The notes under the pieces are model-generated. The model did not search any database and was not told the origin of the DNA. It worked only from the letters and a program-made list of their open reading frames with translations. The position numbers were made by a program, and so were the translations under genes. Of a stretch of 64,000 nucleotides of DNA, positions 24,493-33,517 are shown one piece after another. The stretch spans positions 6,649,299-6,713,298 of the forward strand of contig NZ_JAGKQQ010000001.1 in the NCBI RefSeq assembly GCF_017939745.1, given 5' to 3'. Source of the DNA: Gemmata palustris (GTDB taxonomy: Bacteria; Planctomycetota; Planctomycetia; Gemmatales; Gemmataceae). Position 1 is the first letter of the stretch, and each line of letters begins with the position of its first letter.

Positions 24493-25533
24493 ATGGCCGA
24501 TGCGACGCCTCTCGACGATTTGAAGCAGCTTGAAGGGCAAGCCCTCACACACCTTCAACAGTGCGGGGACGAGTCCGCACTTCGCGCCTGGAACACGCAG
24601 TATTTTGGCGACAAGGGCGTGGTGAAGGCCGCCATGTCCAACCTTGGCAAGATTCCGAAGGACCAGAAGCCGGCTTACGGAGCTGAACTGAACCGAATCA
24701 AGGCCGCAATTACCGCGGCTTACGAGGCGGCACTTGCGGACGCGAAGGAGAAGGCCCTTCAAGTCAGTTTGACGACGAACCCGCTCGACGTGACGCTCCC
24801 CGGGCGCGCACAGACCCGGGGGCGGTTGCACCCCGCGACGCAAATCCTCCAGCAAATTTACTCCATCTTCGCGGACCTCGGGTTCCAGGTGTACCGGACT
24901 CGTGAGGTCGAAACGGACGAGCTGAACTTCGAGTTCCTGAACATGCCCGCGCACCACCCGGCGCGCGACATGTGGGACACGTTCTTCACCACCACACCGG
25001 GTGTCGTGCTCCGCACGCACACGTCCCCGGGGCAGATCCACGTGATGCGCGAGGCCGCGGGCAAGCCCATCCGCGTGATCCTGCCCGGGATGTGTTACCG
25101 CAACGAGGCGATCAGCACCCGGAGCGAGATCCAGTTCTACCAAGTGGAAGGCTTGGTGGTCGGCGAGGGCGTGACGATGGCCGACCTGAAGGGCACGATC
25201 ACCGCGTTCGCGCGTCGGATGTTCGGCCCGGAGCGGCAAGTCCGCATTCGCTCCAGTTACTTCCCGTTCACGGAACCGAGCATCGAAGTGGACATCGACT
25301 GGCCGCAGGACGACCCGAACCGCGACCGGCTCACGAAGGGCACCGGGTGGCTCGAAATCCTGGGCGCGGGTATGGTTCACCCGAACGTGCTGCGCGCCGG
25401 CGGGTACGACCCGGAGAAGGTGACGGGATTCGCGTTCGGCATGGGGCCGCAGCGGATGCTGATGCTCAAGCACGCCATTGACGATATTCGCCTCTTTTGG
25501 CAAAACGATCTGCGGTTCCTGAAGCAGTTTTGA
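24493..25533 (+). CDS. pheS: Phenylalanine-tRNA ligase alpha subunit
   Basis: A 346-residue cytoplasmic class II aminoacyl-tRNA synthetase subunit. The N-terminal coiled-coil arm (1-90) precedes the catalytic core, with motif 2-like VILPGMCYRNEAISTRSEIQ from about 195, the FPFTEPSIEVD segment, and motif 3 GFAFGMGPQRMLMLKH near the end. GGAG lies 8 bp before the ATG. Normally pheT follows pheS; here an unrelated zinc-ribbon gene follows after 23 bp, so the beta subunit must be elsewhere. Confidence 0.95.
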   Translation: MADATPLDDLKQLEGQALTHLQQCGDESALRAWNTQYFGDKGVVKAAMSNLGKIPKDQKPAYGAELNRIKAAITAAYEAALADAKEKALQVSLTTNPLDVTLPGRAQTRGRLHPATQILQQIYSIFADLGFQVYRTREVETDELNFEFLNMPAHHPARDMWDTFFTTTPGVVLRTHTSPGQIHVMREAAGKPIRVILPGMCYRNEAISTRSEIQFYQVEGLVVGEGVTMADLKGTITAFARRMFGPERQVRIRSSYFPFTEPSIEVDIDWPQDDPNRDRLTKGTGWLEILGAGMVHPNVLRAGGYDPEKVTGFAFGMGPQRMLMLKHAIDDIRLFWQNDLRFLKQF

Positions 25534-25556
25534 GCGGCCGAATTCGCGGGTGGTCG

Positions 25557-26048
25557 ATGCCGATCGTTTATCACTGCCCGCACTGTCGCCAGCCGGTCAC
25601 CGTGCCCGACGCCGTGCTCGGGCAGGCGATTGGGTGCCCACACTGCCGCGGCGCGTTCCAGACGTTTCCGGCGCAAGCACCGACACCGGTCCCGTCCGCA
25701 CAACAACCGCTCTCGCTCGACGACGAACCGGCCGATACCGGGAACGGGTTCGATCAACTGGATTCCCCGCGCCGGGGGCGCAACGGAAGCGCGTCGCGTT
25801 ACCGTGCGCAAAAGAAGGGAACGCCGCTCCCGAACATCACGGCCACAATTGCTGCGGTGATCGGGAGCGCGCTCGTAATGGTTTACAACCAAGCGAATCG
25901 GCGCCCGGGTCAGGGCTTCGATATCAAGGAAGTGCTCATCTCCGCCGTCGTGGGCGGCATCAGTGCCGGGATCGGGTTCGGGATCGGCAAGCTCATCGAA
26001 GGCAACACGAACACTTATTCCAAACGCTCGCGGCGCGACGAGGACTGA
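25557..26048 (+). CDS. Small zinc-ribbon membrane protein
   Basis: A 163-residue protein. An MJ0042-type zinc ribbon at the N-terminus (CPHCRQPVTVP, CPHCRGAF; residues 7-33) is followed by a disordered Pro/Arg-rich linker. Then come a short hydrophobic stretch (ITATIAAVIGSALVMVY) and a glycine-rich segment (SAVVGGISAGIGFGIG) that could span or associate with the membrane. The start is the ATG at 25557, 23 bp after pheS. The function is unknown. It is convergent with the old yellow enzyme gene. Confidence 0.75.
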   Translation: MPIVYHCPHCRQPVTVPDAVLGQAIGCPHCRGAFQTFPAQAPTPVPSAQQPLSLDDEPADTGNGFDQLDSPRRGRNGSASRYRAQKKGTPLPNITATIAAVIGSALVMVYNQANRRPGQGFDIKEVLISAVVGGISAGIGFGIGKLIEGNTNTYSKRSRRDED

Positions 26049-26068
26049 TGCCCGAACCCGTTCGCACT

Positions 26069-27202
26069 TCACGTCTTCCGCTTCACCGCATAACCGTACT
26101 GAATGGGCCAACTCGGTTCCTGGCTCAGCGCTTGCTGGGCTTTCAGCGCCCAGTACGGTTCGCGCAGCAGTTCGCGCGCGAGGAACACCAGATCGGCCGC
26201 GCCAGACGTGACGATCTCGTTCGCCTGGTGCGCGTCCGTAATCAGCCCCACGGCACCCGTCAGCAGACCGGTTTGGGCACGAACCGTGTCCGCGAACGGT
26301 ACTTGGTAGCCCTTCCCGACCGGGATCTTCGCGTGCGGCACGAGCGCGCCACTCGAGCAGTCGATCAGATCGACGCCGAGTGGCTTGAGCGCCTTCGCGA
26401 GTTCCACCGATTGCGGCAAATCCCATCCGCCCTCGACCCAATCGGTCGCGGAGATGCGCACGAACAGCGGGACATCTTGTGGGAGCACCGCACGAACCGC
26501 GGTGGTCGTTTCGAGTACGAACCGCATCCGGTTCTCGAGGCTACCTCCGTACCGGTCCGTGCGGTGGTTCGATAACGGCGAGAGGAACTCGTGCATCAGG
26601 TAGCCGTGAGCCGAGTGGATCTCGATCACGCGGAAGCCGGCCTTTATTGCGCGCTGAGCCGCGACTCGAAATTGCTCGGTAATGGCGCGAATACCCGCTT
26701 CGTCCAGCGCGGTCGGCGCGCGGCTCCCTTCGGTGAACGGGATCGCACTCGGCGCAACGTGCTGCCACCCGCCGGCCTCGAGCGACAGTTGCTCCCCGCC
26801 CTCCCACGGCACGCCACAACTCGCCTTTCGCCCCGCGTGCGCGATCTGGATACCGGGCATCGCGCCCATTCGCGCGATGAACGCGGCCACGCGCGCGAGT
26901 GCGTCCGCGTGGGCGTCGCTCCAGATGCCGAGGTCGCCCGGCGTGATGCGCCCCTCGGGGGCGACCGCGGTCGCTTCCACGAACACGAGGCCCGTTCCGC
27001 CGGCCGCCCGGCTCCCGAGGTGAACGAGGTGCCAGTCGTCCGCCATGCCGTCGGCCGCGCAGTATTGGCACATCGGCGAAACGACGATGCGGTTGCGGAA
27101 CGTGACCCCGCGGATCGTGAGCGGGGACAGGAGATCGGTGTCCGGCACGTTACGATCGTGGCTGACGCCCGACGGGCACCCCGCGTGCGAAGCTTCGCTC
27201 AT
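26069..27202 (-). CDS. NADH:flavin oxidoreductase, old yellow enzyme family (YqjM-like)
   Basis: A 377-residue FMN-dependent ene-reductase that reduces activated C=C bonds with NAD(P)H. The family landmarks are present: RNRIVVSPMCQY near residue 37, HLGSRAAGG, the QIAHAGRK strand, HSAHGYLMHEFLSPLSN with the substrate-binding His pair, and RYGGSLENR. SPMCQY with Cys and the short length fit the YqjM/thermophilic subclass. The physiological substrate is unknown. The gene starts 84 bp downstream of the sigma-factor stop on the same strand. Confidence 0.93.
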   Translation of the reverse strand: MSEASHAGCPSGVSHDRNVPDTDLLSPLTIRGVTFRNRIVVSPMCQYCAADGMADDWHLVHLGSRAAGGTGLVFVEATAVAPEGRITPGDLGIWSDAHADALARVAAFIARMGAMPGIQIAHAGRKASCGVPWEGGEQLSLEAGGWQHVAPSAIPFTEGSRAPTALDEAGIRAITEQFRVAAQRAIKAGFRVIEIHSAHGYLMHEFLSPLSNHRTDRYGGSLENRMRFVLETTTAVRAVLPQDVPLFVRISATDWVEGGWDLPQSVELAKALKPLGVDLIDCSSGALVPHAKIPVGKGYQVPFADTVRAQTGLLTGAVGLITDAHQANEIVTSGAADLVFLARELLREPYWALKAQQALSQEPSWPIQYGYAVKRKT

Positions 27203-27286
27203 AGTGAAATCGTGTGATGGGTCGGGCGAGAAAAAGGAACGACGGGAACCAGACGAACGGCCGAGGCACCCGAACGGACCGGGCGC

Positions 27287-28009
27287 TCAATCCGACGTTT
27301 CGGTCTTTTGTTCCGGGATCGGCTCCATCTTCGGCTTGGACTTGGTCTGTTTGGGCGGCTTGGCCACCGCGACCGAGGCGGCCTTCACCACCTTCACCGC
27401 GCGCGGGTCGGGCATCGCCGGGCTCGCCGTCACAGTTTCGCGGAGCTTTTTGCGCGCACGCGACAGGACCGCACCGATGGTGTTGACCGGCACATCGGTT
27501 TCCGTGCTGATCTCTTCGTAGGTGCGGCCTTCCAGGTAATAGAGCCGGACGATTTCTTTCTCCTGACCGGAGAGCCGCTTGAGTAGCTTCTCGACCTCTT
27601 CCAGGCTCTCCATTCCCTTTTGCGCGGCCGGCGCGTCATCGGGTTCCGCCTCCGTCAACCGCGACTCGCCCCGCTTGATCGCGTCCTTCACCTTCTGGCG
27701 CCGGGCCAGTTCGTGAACGCAGATGCGCCGGGCCACGACGGTGAGGTACGTCGCGAGGCTGGACTGCTTGCGGAACTCGCGGAGCACTTTGAAGTTGTTG
27801 GCGACGATCTGGAGCAACACTTCGGCGGCGATGTCCTCGACGTCCTCGGGGCCGACGCGGCTACTGCGCAAGTGCGCGGTGTACCCGATCGTGTGGTAGA
27901 TGAGGCTGAGGAACCGGTCCACGAAGTCGTTCCACGACCCCGGGTCGCGGTTCAAACACCGTTTGAGCAGGTCGCGGTCCACCGCGGTGAACGGAGTATC
28001 GGCATCCAC
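27287..28009 (-). CDS. RNA polymerase ECF-like sigma factor
   Basis: A 240-residue sigma-70 family protein. Region 2 occupies about 15-95 (VEDIAAEVLLQIVANNF, then LATYLTVVARRICVHELARR). Region 4 occupies about 140-195 (GQEKEIVRLYYLEGRTYEEIS and a DNA-recognition helix VNTIGAVLSRARKKLRE). A Lys/Pro-rich tail of about 40 residues follows, which is unusual and may be a docking segment. Region 3 is absent, as expected for ECF factors. The start is a GTG. No anti-sigma factor is adjacent. The divergent neighbour is a secreted HEAT/STN-like protein whose promoter could be a target, though that is conjecture. Confidence 0.9.
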   Translation of the reverse strand: MDADTPFTAVDRDLLKRCLNRDPGSWNDFVDRFLSLIYHTIGYTAHLRSSRVGPEDVEDIAAEVLLQIVANNFKVLREFRKQSSLATYLTVVARRICVHELARRQKVKDAIKRGESRLTEAEPDDAPAAQKGMESLEEVEKLLKRLSGQEKEIVRLYYLEGRTYEEISTETDVPVNTIGAVLSRARKKLRETVTASPAMPDPRAVKVVKAASVAVAKPPKQTKSKPKMEPIPEQKTETSD

Positions 28010-28489
28010 GGCCTAGCGCCTCGGTTGTTCGTCAGAGGGGCACGTCCAACAGTATAAAGCCTAGCCGGTGTTGGAACCTTTCACAACGGCCGGGTGCGAA
28101 TCCGTCCACACCCCCATTTTACCCACTGCCAGTGCGACCGGCACAACCGGATTTCATTCGTCTTGGGATTCGGTGCGGGACCGGGCACAACGGAGCTTGT
28201 CGGGACCGAAGCCGCGAGCCAAAAGTAAGCCTCAACGGGTCGGAATTACCTTCCACACACGCTGGGTGCCATTAACTACACCTCGTGCATTCGCGCCATT
28301 CTGTATCAACAGGATAATCGTCTTAAAAGTACAAACCCCCGACCCCGGCAGACTTGAGCGCATCTTTGCAAAATCGCGTAACGGGTCGGGTGCTAGACCC
28401 TTGAGAGCGTTTCTGTCGGCTGGTAGGCTAAAATCCGTGTTTGTGTTCCGCTCTGATTAACCCCTTTGGCCGGCCCCAGAGGAACCTCA
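28010..28489. other. Divergent intergenic region, no gene recognised
   Basis: 480 bp between the sigma-factor gene and a secreted protein gene. The sequence is less G+C-rich than its surroundings. On the minus strand a TATACT lies about 45 bp before the sigma GTG, inside a small CCAACA/TGTTGG inverted repeat, but no good -35 element is seen at the right distance. A 130-codon plus-strand ORF here (28068-28460) has atypical composition and no ribosome-binding site. Confidence 0.5.
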
Positions 28490-29878
28490 ATGCGCACGAC
28501 GCCCATCACGGCGGTATTCGGGTTGCTGCTCGTCGCGACGTTCGCAGCCGGGGGGAAAGAAATCTATTACGGGGGCGGCTCGCCAACCCCGATGCCGCTG
28601 GTGGCCGAAGGACCGGGTGACACGGCCGTCGAGCAGTTGATTAAAGACCTCGGGGCCGAGGACTGGCGCACCCGCGAACTGGCCGGGCGCGAACTGACCA
28701 CGAAAGGCGAAAAGGCACTCCCGTACATGCGCCGCGCGCTTCTCGCGACCGAAAACCCCGAAGTCCAGCGCCGGCTCTCGGTGCTCGTGAAGAAAGTGGA
28801 CTTCGACCGCCTCGTGGCCCCCAAGCGCGTCACCCTGAGCGCCAAGGACCTGAGCGCCAAGGACATCATGGCGGACATCGCCAAACAGACCGGTTACAAG
28901 ATCGAGTTCAACGAGCAGGCGAACACGAAACACTCCTTCGAGTTCAACGACACCCCGTTCTGGCAGGTCATCGACACCGTGGCGAATGCGTGCGGGGCCA
29001 CGGTGTACACGGAGTACGAAGACGACACCATTCGCATCTACAACCAGGACTCCGTCAGCCCCCACGTCGCCTACGCGGGGCCGTTCCGGTTCACCGCGAC
29101 CAACATCCAGTGCAACCGCACCGTGCAGCTCTCTAACCTCAGCCGGCGCGGGGGCGGCGAGCGGGTGAACGAGTACCTGAGCCTGAGTTTCCAGGTGCAG
29201 TCCGAACCGAAGAACCCGATGCTCAGCGTTTCGCAGCCGGAACTGGTCACCGCGACCGACAACCTGGGCGGGTCGCTCCTGCCCCCGCGCGAGAACAACA
29301 ACTACGCGTACCGGTCGGGCTACTACAACCGCGGCAGCCGCTCGCACAACCAGTCGATGAGCGTGAACCTGTCCCGCATCGATCGCAGCGCGACGAGCAT
29401 CAAGGAACTCAAGGGGCGCGTGCGCGTCGAACTGCTCTCGGGCACGTCGCCGGAGGTGACCGTCCCGGACCCGCTGAAGGTGAAGAAGAAAACGTTCACC
29501 GGCCGCACCGCGGACCTCGAAGTGACCTCCGTCGACCCGGACGCGAACAACAAGGGCGTGTTCACAGTCAACGTGACCGCGAAGAACCGGACCCCCGTGG
29601 ACCCGCGCCGCGGCGACGACTACATGTGGGCCAACAACATCCAGCAGCGCATCGAGTTGTCGGACGAGAGCGGCAACAAGTATTTCAGCTACGGGATGCA
29701 GTCGAGCAACTACACCCCGGGCGGGTATCAGATGACCCTGATGTTCGGCCCGGAAGACCGCCGGACCGGGCGCCCCAACCCAGTGAAGATCGGCCCGCCC
29801 ACCCGACTCGTGCTCACCGAATGGCACGCCGTCACCCACGAAGTGACGTTCTCGTTCAAAGACATCCCGCTCCCGTAA
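28490..29878 (+). CDS. Secreted protein with HEAT-like and STN-like segments
   Basis: A 462-residue exported protein. The ATG at 28490 has GAGGAA upstream and gives a signal peptide (residues 1-21). Residues about 45-102 look like one or two HEAT-type helices (DWRTRELAGRELTTKGEKAL). Residues about 112-165 match the secretin/TonB short N-terminal (STN) pattern, with VTLSAKDLSAKDIMADIAKQ and a following GYKIEFNE strand. The rest (170-462) is strand-rich, with a Tyr/Asn/Arg-rich loop around 265-290. STN modules usually interact in the outer-membrane transport or secretion machinery. No secretin is adjacent, and the role is unknown. Confidence 0.8.
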   Translation: MRTTPITAVFGLLLVATFAAGGKEIYYGGGSPTPMPLVAEGPGDTAVEQLIKDLGAEDWRTRELAGRELTTKGEKALPYMRRALLATENPEVQRRLSVLVKKVDFDRLVAPKRVTLSAKDLSAKDIMADIAKQTGYKIEFNEQANTKHSFEFNDTPFWQVIDTVANACGATVYTEYEDDTIRIYNQDSVSPHVAYAGPFRFTATNIQCNRTVQLSNLSRRGGGERVNEYLSLSFQVQSEPKNPMLSVSQPELVTATDNLGGSLLPPRENNNYAYRSGYYNRGSRSHNQSMSVNLSRIDRSATSIKELKGRVRVELLSGTSPEVTVPDPLKVKKKTFTGRTADLEVTSVDPDANNKGVFTVNVTAKNRTPVDPRRGDDYMWANNIQQRIELSDESGNKYFSYGMQSSNYTPGGYQMTLMFGPEDRRTGRPNPVKIGPPTRLVLTEWHAVTHEVTFSFKDIPLP

Positions 29879-30122
29879 CGCAATGTGACTGTGCTCGAAC
29901 TCCGACCGCAAGCGGGCGCGATACGCTTACTCGCGTTCGATTTCGAGTCCCCGCTTCCTTCCAATCTGCGACGGTGACGTGGCAAACGCACGACACTCTA
30001 CTGCAGCCGACGCGCTTCAAACTCGTTCGCACAATCGAATACAGGGCCTGTGCCGGATCGGACCGGCCGCGCCTCAATGCGCGCGGGGGCGTCTGCCCTC
30101 CGCGTACAAAATTGGAGTTCCC

Positions 30123-30893
30123 ATGCGCCAGGTAGTCGCCATGTTCGCTCTCGCCGTTTCCTCCACGGTTGCGAGTGCTGCAGAACCGGAGGCTAAAGAG
30201 TTCAAGGCCGATGGCAAGACGCTTCCGTACCGACTGATGAAACCGGCCGACCCCGAAGCCGGAAAGAAATATCCGCTCGTGGTCATCTTGCACGGGGCGG
30301 GCGAGCGCGGCGTCGATAACAAGAAGCAGCTCGTGTGGTTCTGGAAGGACAAGCAACCGAGCGTGCTGACGCGGCCGGAAGTTACCGCGGCGAAGGCGTT
30401 CGTAATCGTACCGCAATGTCCAGAAGGCAAGCGATGGGTCGAAGTAGCCTGGGAGAAGGGGAGTTACAAGTCGCCGGAGATCAGCGAACCGCTGAAGCTC
30501 ACACTCGCGCTGACGGATTCGCTTCTCAAGGATTTGCCCATCGACCCGGACCGCGTGTACATCGTCGGGATGTCGATGGGTGGCTACGGGGCGCTCGACG
30601 CAGCGCAACGACGCCCCGAACTATTCGCCGCGTGTGTACCGATTTGCGGCGCTGGGGACGTGAGCAAAGCGAAAGATATCGCCCACGTTCCGGTGTGGGC
30701 GTTCCACGGCGACGCCGACACCGCGGTGCCGGTGAGCGGCTCGCGCGAGATCATCGACGCTCTGAAGAAAGCCGGCGCGGAGCCGAAGTACACCGAATAC
30801 CCGAAAGTGGGGCACAACAGTTGGTCGCCGGCGTTCGAGGAGAAAGAGTTCTGGAACTGGATCTTCTCGCAAAAGCGCAAGCCGAAGAAGTAA
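30123..30893 (+). CDS. Secreted alpha/beta hydrolase (carboxylesterase/phospholipase-like)
   Basis: A 256-residue exported esterase. A signal peptide (1-21, ending ASAAEP) precedes an alpha/beta-hydrolase fold. The landmarks are an oxyanion strand VVILHGAGERG, nucleophile Ser151 in GMSMGGYGA, the acid in HGDADTAVP and the His in VGHNSW. The length and motifs fit the small carboxylesterase/PHB-depolymerase-like group in planctomycete secretomes. The ATG at 30123 is chosen for the signal peptide. The next gene starts 12 bp downstream. Confidence 0.9.
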   Translation: MRQVVAMFALAVSSTVASAAEPEAKEFKADGKTLPYRLMKPADPEAGKKYPLVVILHGAGERGVDNKKQLVWFWKDKQPSVLTRPEVTAAKAFVIVPQCPEGKRWVEVAWEKGSYKSPEISEPLKLTLALTDSLLKDLPIDPDRVYIVGMSMGGYGALDAAQRRPELFAACVPICGAGDVSKAKDIAHVPVWAFHGDADTAVPVSGSREIIDALKKAGAEPKYTEYPKVGHNSWSPAFEEKEFWNWIFSQKRKPKK

Positions 30894-30905
30894 GTGGAGC
30901 GGACG

Positions 30906-31547
30906 ATGACGGAAAGGGAGTGGGAGGAATCGGAAGACCCGCACGCGATGCTGATGCGCGTCGAGTCCGAATCGAACCGCAAGTTGCGTCTGTTCGCGTG
31001 CGCTTGTTGCCATCGAATTTGGAGTGCTATCCGCGACGAACGGTGTCGCGCTGCGGTACAGGGCGCCGAGCAGTTTGCCGACGGGCTCATTTCACAAGTG
31101 GTATTCGCCGAACTGTCGGCAGCAGCAGACGAGGCATACGGGGAGGCTTTCAATTCTACGCGCCCCGGTACCGAGATTGTTGCGTTGTACGCGGCCTATT
31201 TCACTGCGGCTGAGAATATCGAAGGGTGGCACATTTCGGACATCTTGCGAGCAACAGCGGATGTTTCGAGAACTGTAAGTAGAGAAGTTCAAGCCGATCT
31301 CTTCCGCGAAATCTTTGGGAACCCGTTCCGCGAAACGAAGTTTGACAAGCGGTGGCGCACGTCGGACGTGATGCTCCTCGCGGACGATATTTACACCGAT
31401 CGCGCCTTTGACAGAATGCCGATCCTCGCGGATGCGCTCCAAGACGCGGGCTGCGACAGCGCGGACGTCCTCAATCACCTCCGCGATCCGAGCGCGACGC
31501 ACGTCCGCGGGTGTTGGGCGCTCGATTTGGCGTTGGGCAATGAGTGA
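30906..31547 (+). CDS. Gemmata-type paralog family protein of unknown function (copy 1)
   Basis: A 213-residue cytoplasmic protein. The ATG at 30906 has GGAG 7 bp upstream; a GTG at 30894 is the alternative. The N-terminus has the family pattern TEREWEESEDPHAML followed by RKLRLFACACCHRIW and a helix with DERCRAAVQGAEQFADG. The C-terminus has FGNPFRETKFDKRW, DRAFDRMPILADALQDAGC and HVRGCWALDLALGNE. The same blocks occur in the gene at 57522-58088. From memory, proteins of this pattern are numerous in Gemmata genomes and not characterised. Conserved Cys in ACACC, DAGC and RGCW could bind metal, but this is a guess. It follows the hydrolase by 12 bp. Confidence 0.8.
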   Translation: MTEREWEESEDPHAMLMRVESESNRKLRLFACACCHRIWSAIRDERCRAAVQGAEQFADGLISQVVFAELSAAADEAYGEAFNSTRPGTEIVALYAAYFTAAENIEGWHISDILRATADVSRTVSREVQADLFREIFGNPFRETKFDKRWRTSDVMLLADDIYTDRAFDRMPILADALQDAGCDSADVLNHLRDPSATHVRGCWALDLALGNE

Positions 31548-31554
31548 ATCGCTA

Positions 31555-31590
31555 CTTGGTGGCGCTGACAAGAATGCCCGCGCCACCAAG
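31555..31590. terminator. Bidirectional hairpin terminator between convergent genes
   Basis: Perfect 11-bp arms (31555-31565 and 31580-31590; CTTGGTGGCGC) around a 14-bp loop, lying between the ends of the paralog-family gene and the THUMP methyltransferase gene. The position between two convergent stops makes terminator function likely. Confidence 0.65.
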
Positions 31591-31623
31591 ACAAAGATCG
31601 TAACTCGCACCCGCGGTACGAGA

Positions 31624-32739
31624 TCACACCAGCGGCTTGTTCCACACGCTCAGAACTGCCGGTTGACCGAGCAGTCGCACGCGGGTCTGACGCGCCTGCG
31701 ACCAGCGGTGCGATTGCAGCACGCGCTTCAGTCCCTCGTGCTCCATCGCGAGCAGCACCGCCCGGCCGCCCGGCTTCAGCACGCGGTTCCACTCTTCTGC
31801 TGCGGCTTCGTAAAGCGGCCCGATCTGCTCGATGGACGAGAGCTGCTTACCGAACGGCGGGTTCGATATGATCCGGTCCACGCTCGCGGTTTCCAGCGGC
31901 AATGCCGTGGCGTCCCAGCGCGCGAGAGCGGCGCGGCCGACGTTCTCCAGGTTCTGTGACGTGACGAACACCGCGTTCGGGTCGATGTCGCCGCCGATTA
32001 CGCGGACCTGCTCCAGCCCCCCGCGGTTCCGCTTTTCGGCCACGTTCAGCGATTCGGCCAGAATCGTGCCGGCCCCGCAGAACGGGTCGAGCACGGTCAT
32101 ATCCGGCCCGATCCCCGCCAGCCGGACCATCGCCGCCGCCACGGTGGGGCGCAGCGACGCGGCGACGTGTTCCAGCTTGTACGTCCGGTGCCGCATCGTG
32201 CGGTCCGAGAGGCGCACGCCGCACACGGCCGTCTTGCTGTAGATCGTCAGCCAGATTTCGAGCCAGGCGTTCTCGTTGCTGTAGTGCCATCCGTGCGGGA
32301 TTTTGCCGGCCAACCCCTCAATGAACGCCCCACGCGCGTCGGCCCGGCGGAACCCGTGTTCGCCCTGCATCTGGCACACGATGTGGTACGTCGGGCGCCC
32401 CTTCGTCTTGGGCCGGATCTTGTGGTGGAGCTTGAACAGGTGCTCCCAGTCCGGTTTGCGCGCGGTCCAGGTGCGGAGCGTCTCGAGGTCTTCGGATTTG
32501 TACGTGAGCGAATCCGACCCCCACGCCATCAGGAACACGTCTTCCGTGGTCCGGAGCGACAGCACTTTGTCGCTCAGCGTGTCCATGCGGAACACGACCA
32601 GTCCGCGCGCGGTCTTCTTCACCTCGCCGCCGATGTCGCGGGTGATCTCGTCGGCCGCGGTGGATTCGATCCCCCCGTGCGTCATGGCGTAGAGCGCCGG
32701 TAGCGGCTTGTCGTCGGTCGGTCGTCCGGAGCGGGACAT
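31624..32739 (-). CDS. THUMP-domain RNA guanine-N2 methyltransferase (TrmN/RlmL-like)
   Basis: A 371-residue SAM-dependent RNA methyltransferase. A THUMP-like RNA-binding region occupies about 25-165 (ALYAMTHGGIESTAADEI). The Rossmann domain follows: motif I DPFCGAGTILAE, an acidic motif II around GGDIDPNAV, and the catalytic motif IV SNPPFG. The NPPF motif indicates amino-group methylation of guanine in tRNA or rRNA, but the exact site cannot be assigned. The ATG at 32739 is preferred over a TTG nine codons upstream. Convergent with the paralog-family gene. Confidence 0.9.
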   Translation of the reverse strand: MSRSGRPTDDKPLPALYAMTHGGIESTAADEITRDIGGEVKKTARGLVVFRMDTLSDKVLSLRTTEDVFLMAWGSDSLTYKSEDLETLRTWTARKPDWEHLFKLHHKIRPKTKGRPTYHIVCQMQGEHGFRRADARGAFIEGLAGKIPHGWHYSNENAWLEIWLTIYSKTAVCGVRLSDRTMRHRTYKLEHVAASLRPTVAAAMVRLAGIGPDMTVLDPFCGAGTILAESLNVAEKRNRGGLEQVRVIGGDIDPNAVFVTSQNLENVGRAALARWDATALPLETASVDRIISNPPFGKQLSSIEQIGPLYEAAAEEWNRVLKPGGRAVLLAMEHEGLKRVLQSHRWSQARQTRVRLLGQPAVLSVWNKPLV

Positions 32740-32798
32740 CGGTAACTCGTGCGCGGGCGGAAACAAACAGACATGATATCAGATCCGCGGCCGCCGTG

Positions 32799-33446
32799 TT
32801 ACTTCTGGAAGTGTTCGCGCCCCTCGGCCGACCCGAGCATCAGTAAGCCCCACAATCCCGCGATCGCCCCGGGCACACAACACAAGTGGGCGAAATTGAG
32901 CGCAGCGAGTACGCACGCCACCTGTGCGAGCCGGTAGTTGCGCCGCAGCACGATCGACAACCCGCCCAGGAACACCACGCCGCTCGCCACGAGCGATGCG
33001 GGCAAGATCCACTGAAACTGACGGAGCAGGCGCTCGGTTTCTTGTGCGTCGTTGTCGGCTTGTTTCTCGGGCGGTTCGCCCGCACCGATGCCCATCTTGC
33101 GCAGCGTGTCGACCTGCTTGCCCGCCCACTCTTTCCCTTTAACCGGGTCCGCCACCAGAACGAGCAGCCAGGCGTTCACGAGCACGCCCATCACGCCGCA
33201 CAGGAGCAGCCCGAACGCCGGGAGCATGAGCATGACGTCCGCGCGCGGACGGGCTTTCGGTGCATCCGCGGTGGTGGCCGGGCGCGAGAGCAGTTCGGCG
33301 CCCGTGAGCTTGCCGTCCGCGCGCACCGGTGCGCGGAACATGGCCTTGCACTCCGGGCACTGGACCTGTGTGCCGAGCCAGTCCAGCGGCACCCGCACCA
33401 AGTGCTTGCACGCCGGGCACGCGATAATTTCCGTTTCGGGCGTCAT
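32799..33446 (-). CDS. Zinc-ribbon multi-pass membrane protein
   Basis: A 215-residue protein with an N-terminal MJ0042-type zinc ribbon (CPACKHLVRVP, CPECKAMFRAP; residues 10-42), a linker, and about four transmembrane helices: 70-98, 140-165 and a closely spaced final pair. It is the third protein in this window joining this ribbon to the membrane. The function is unknown. It lies 59 bp upstream of the methyltransferase gene on the same strand and is divergent from the next gene. Confidence 0.78.
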   Translation of the reverse strand: MTPETEIIACPACKHLVRVPLDWLGTQVQCPECKAMFRAPVRADGKLTGAELLSRPATTADAPKARPRADVMLMLPAFGLLLCGVMGVLVNAWLLVLVADPVKGKEWAGKQVDTLRKMGIGAGEPPEKQADNDAQETERLLRQFQWILPASLVASGVVFLGGLSIVLRRNYRLAQVACVLAALNFAHLCCVPGAIAGLWGLLMLGSAEGREHFQK

Positions 33447-33517
33447 CTTCGGATAGTCCCCGCGGTTCGGATCGCACGCGGGTAGAATACGAACGGGCGG
33501 CGAACGGAGACACTTCC

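Noticed and set aside
28068-28460. 130-codon plus-strand frame in the gap after the sigma factor
   Set aside because: Lower G+C, no family likeness and no ribosome-binding site; more likely leader and promoter DNA.
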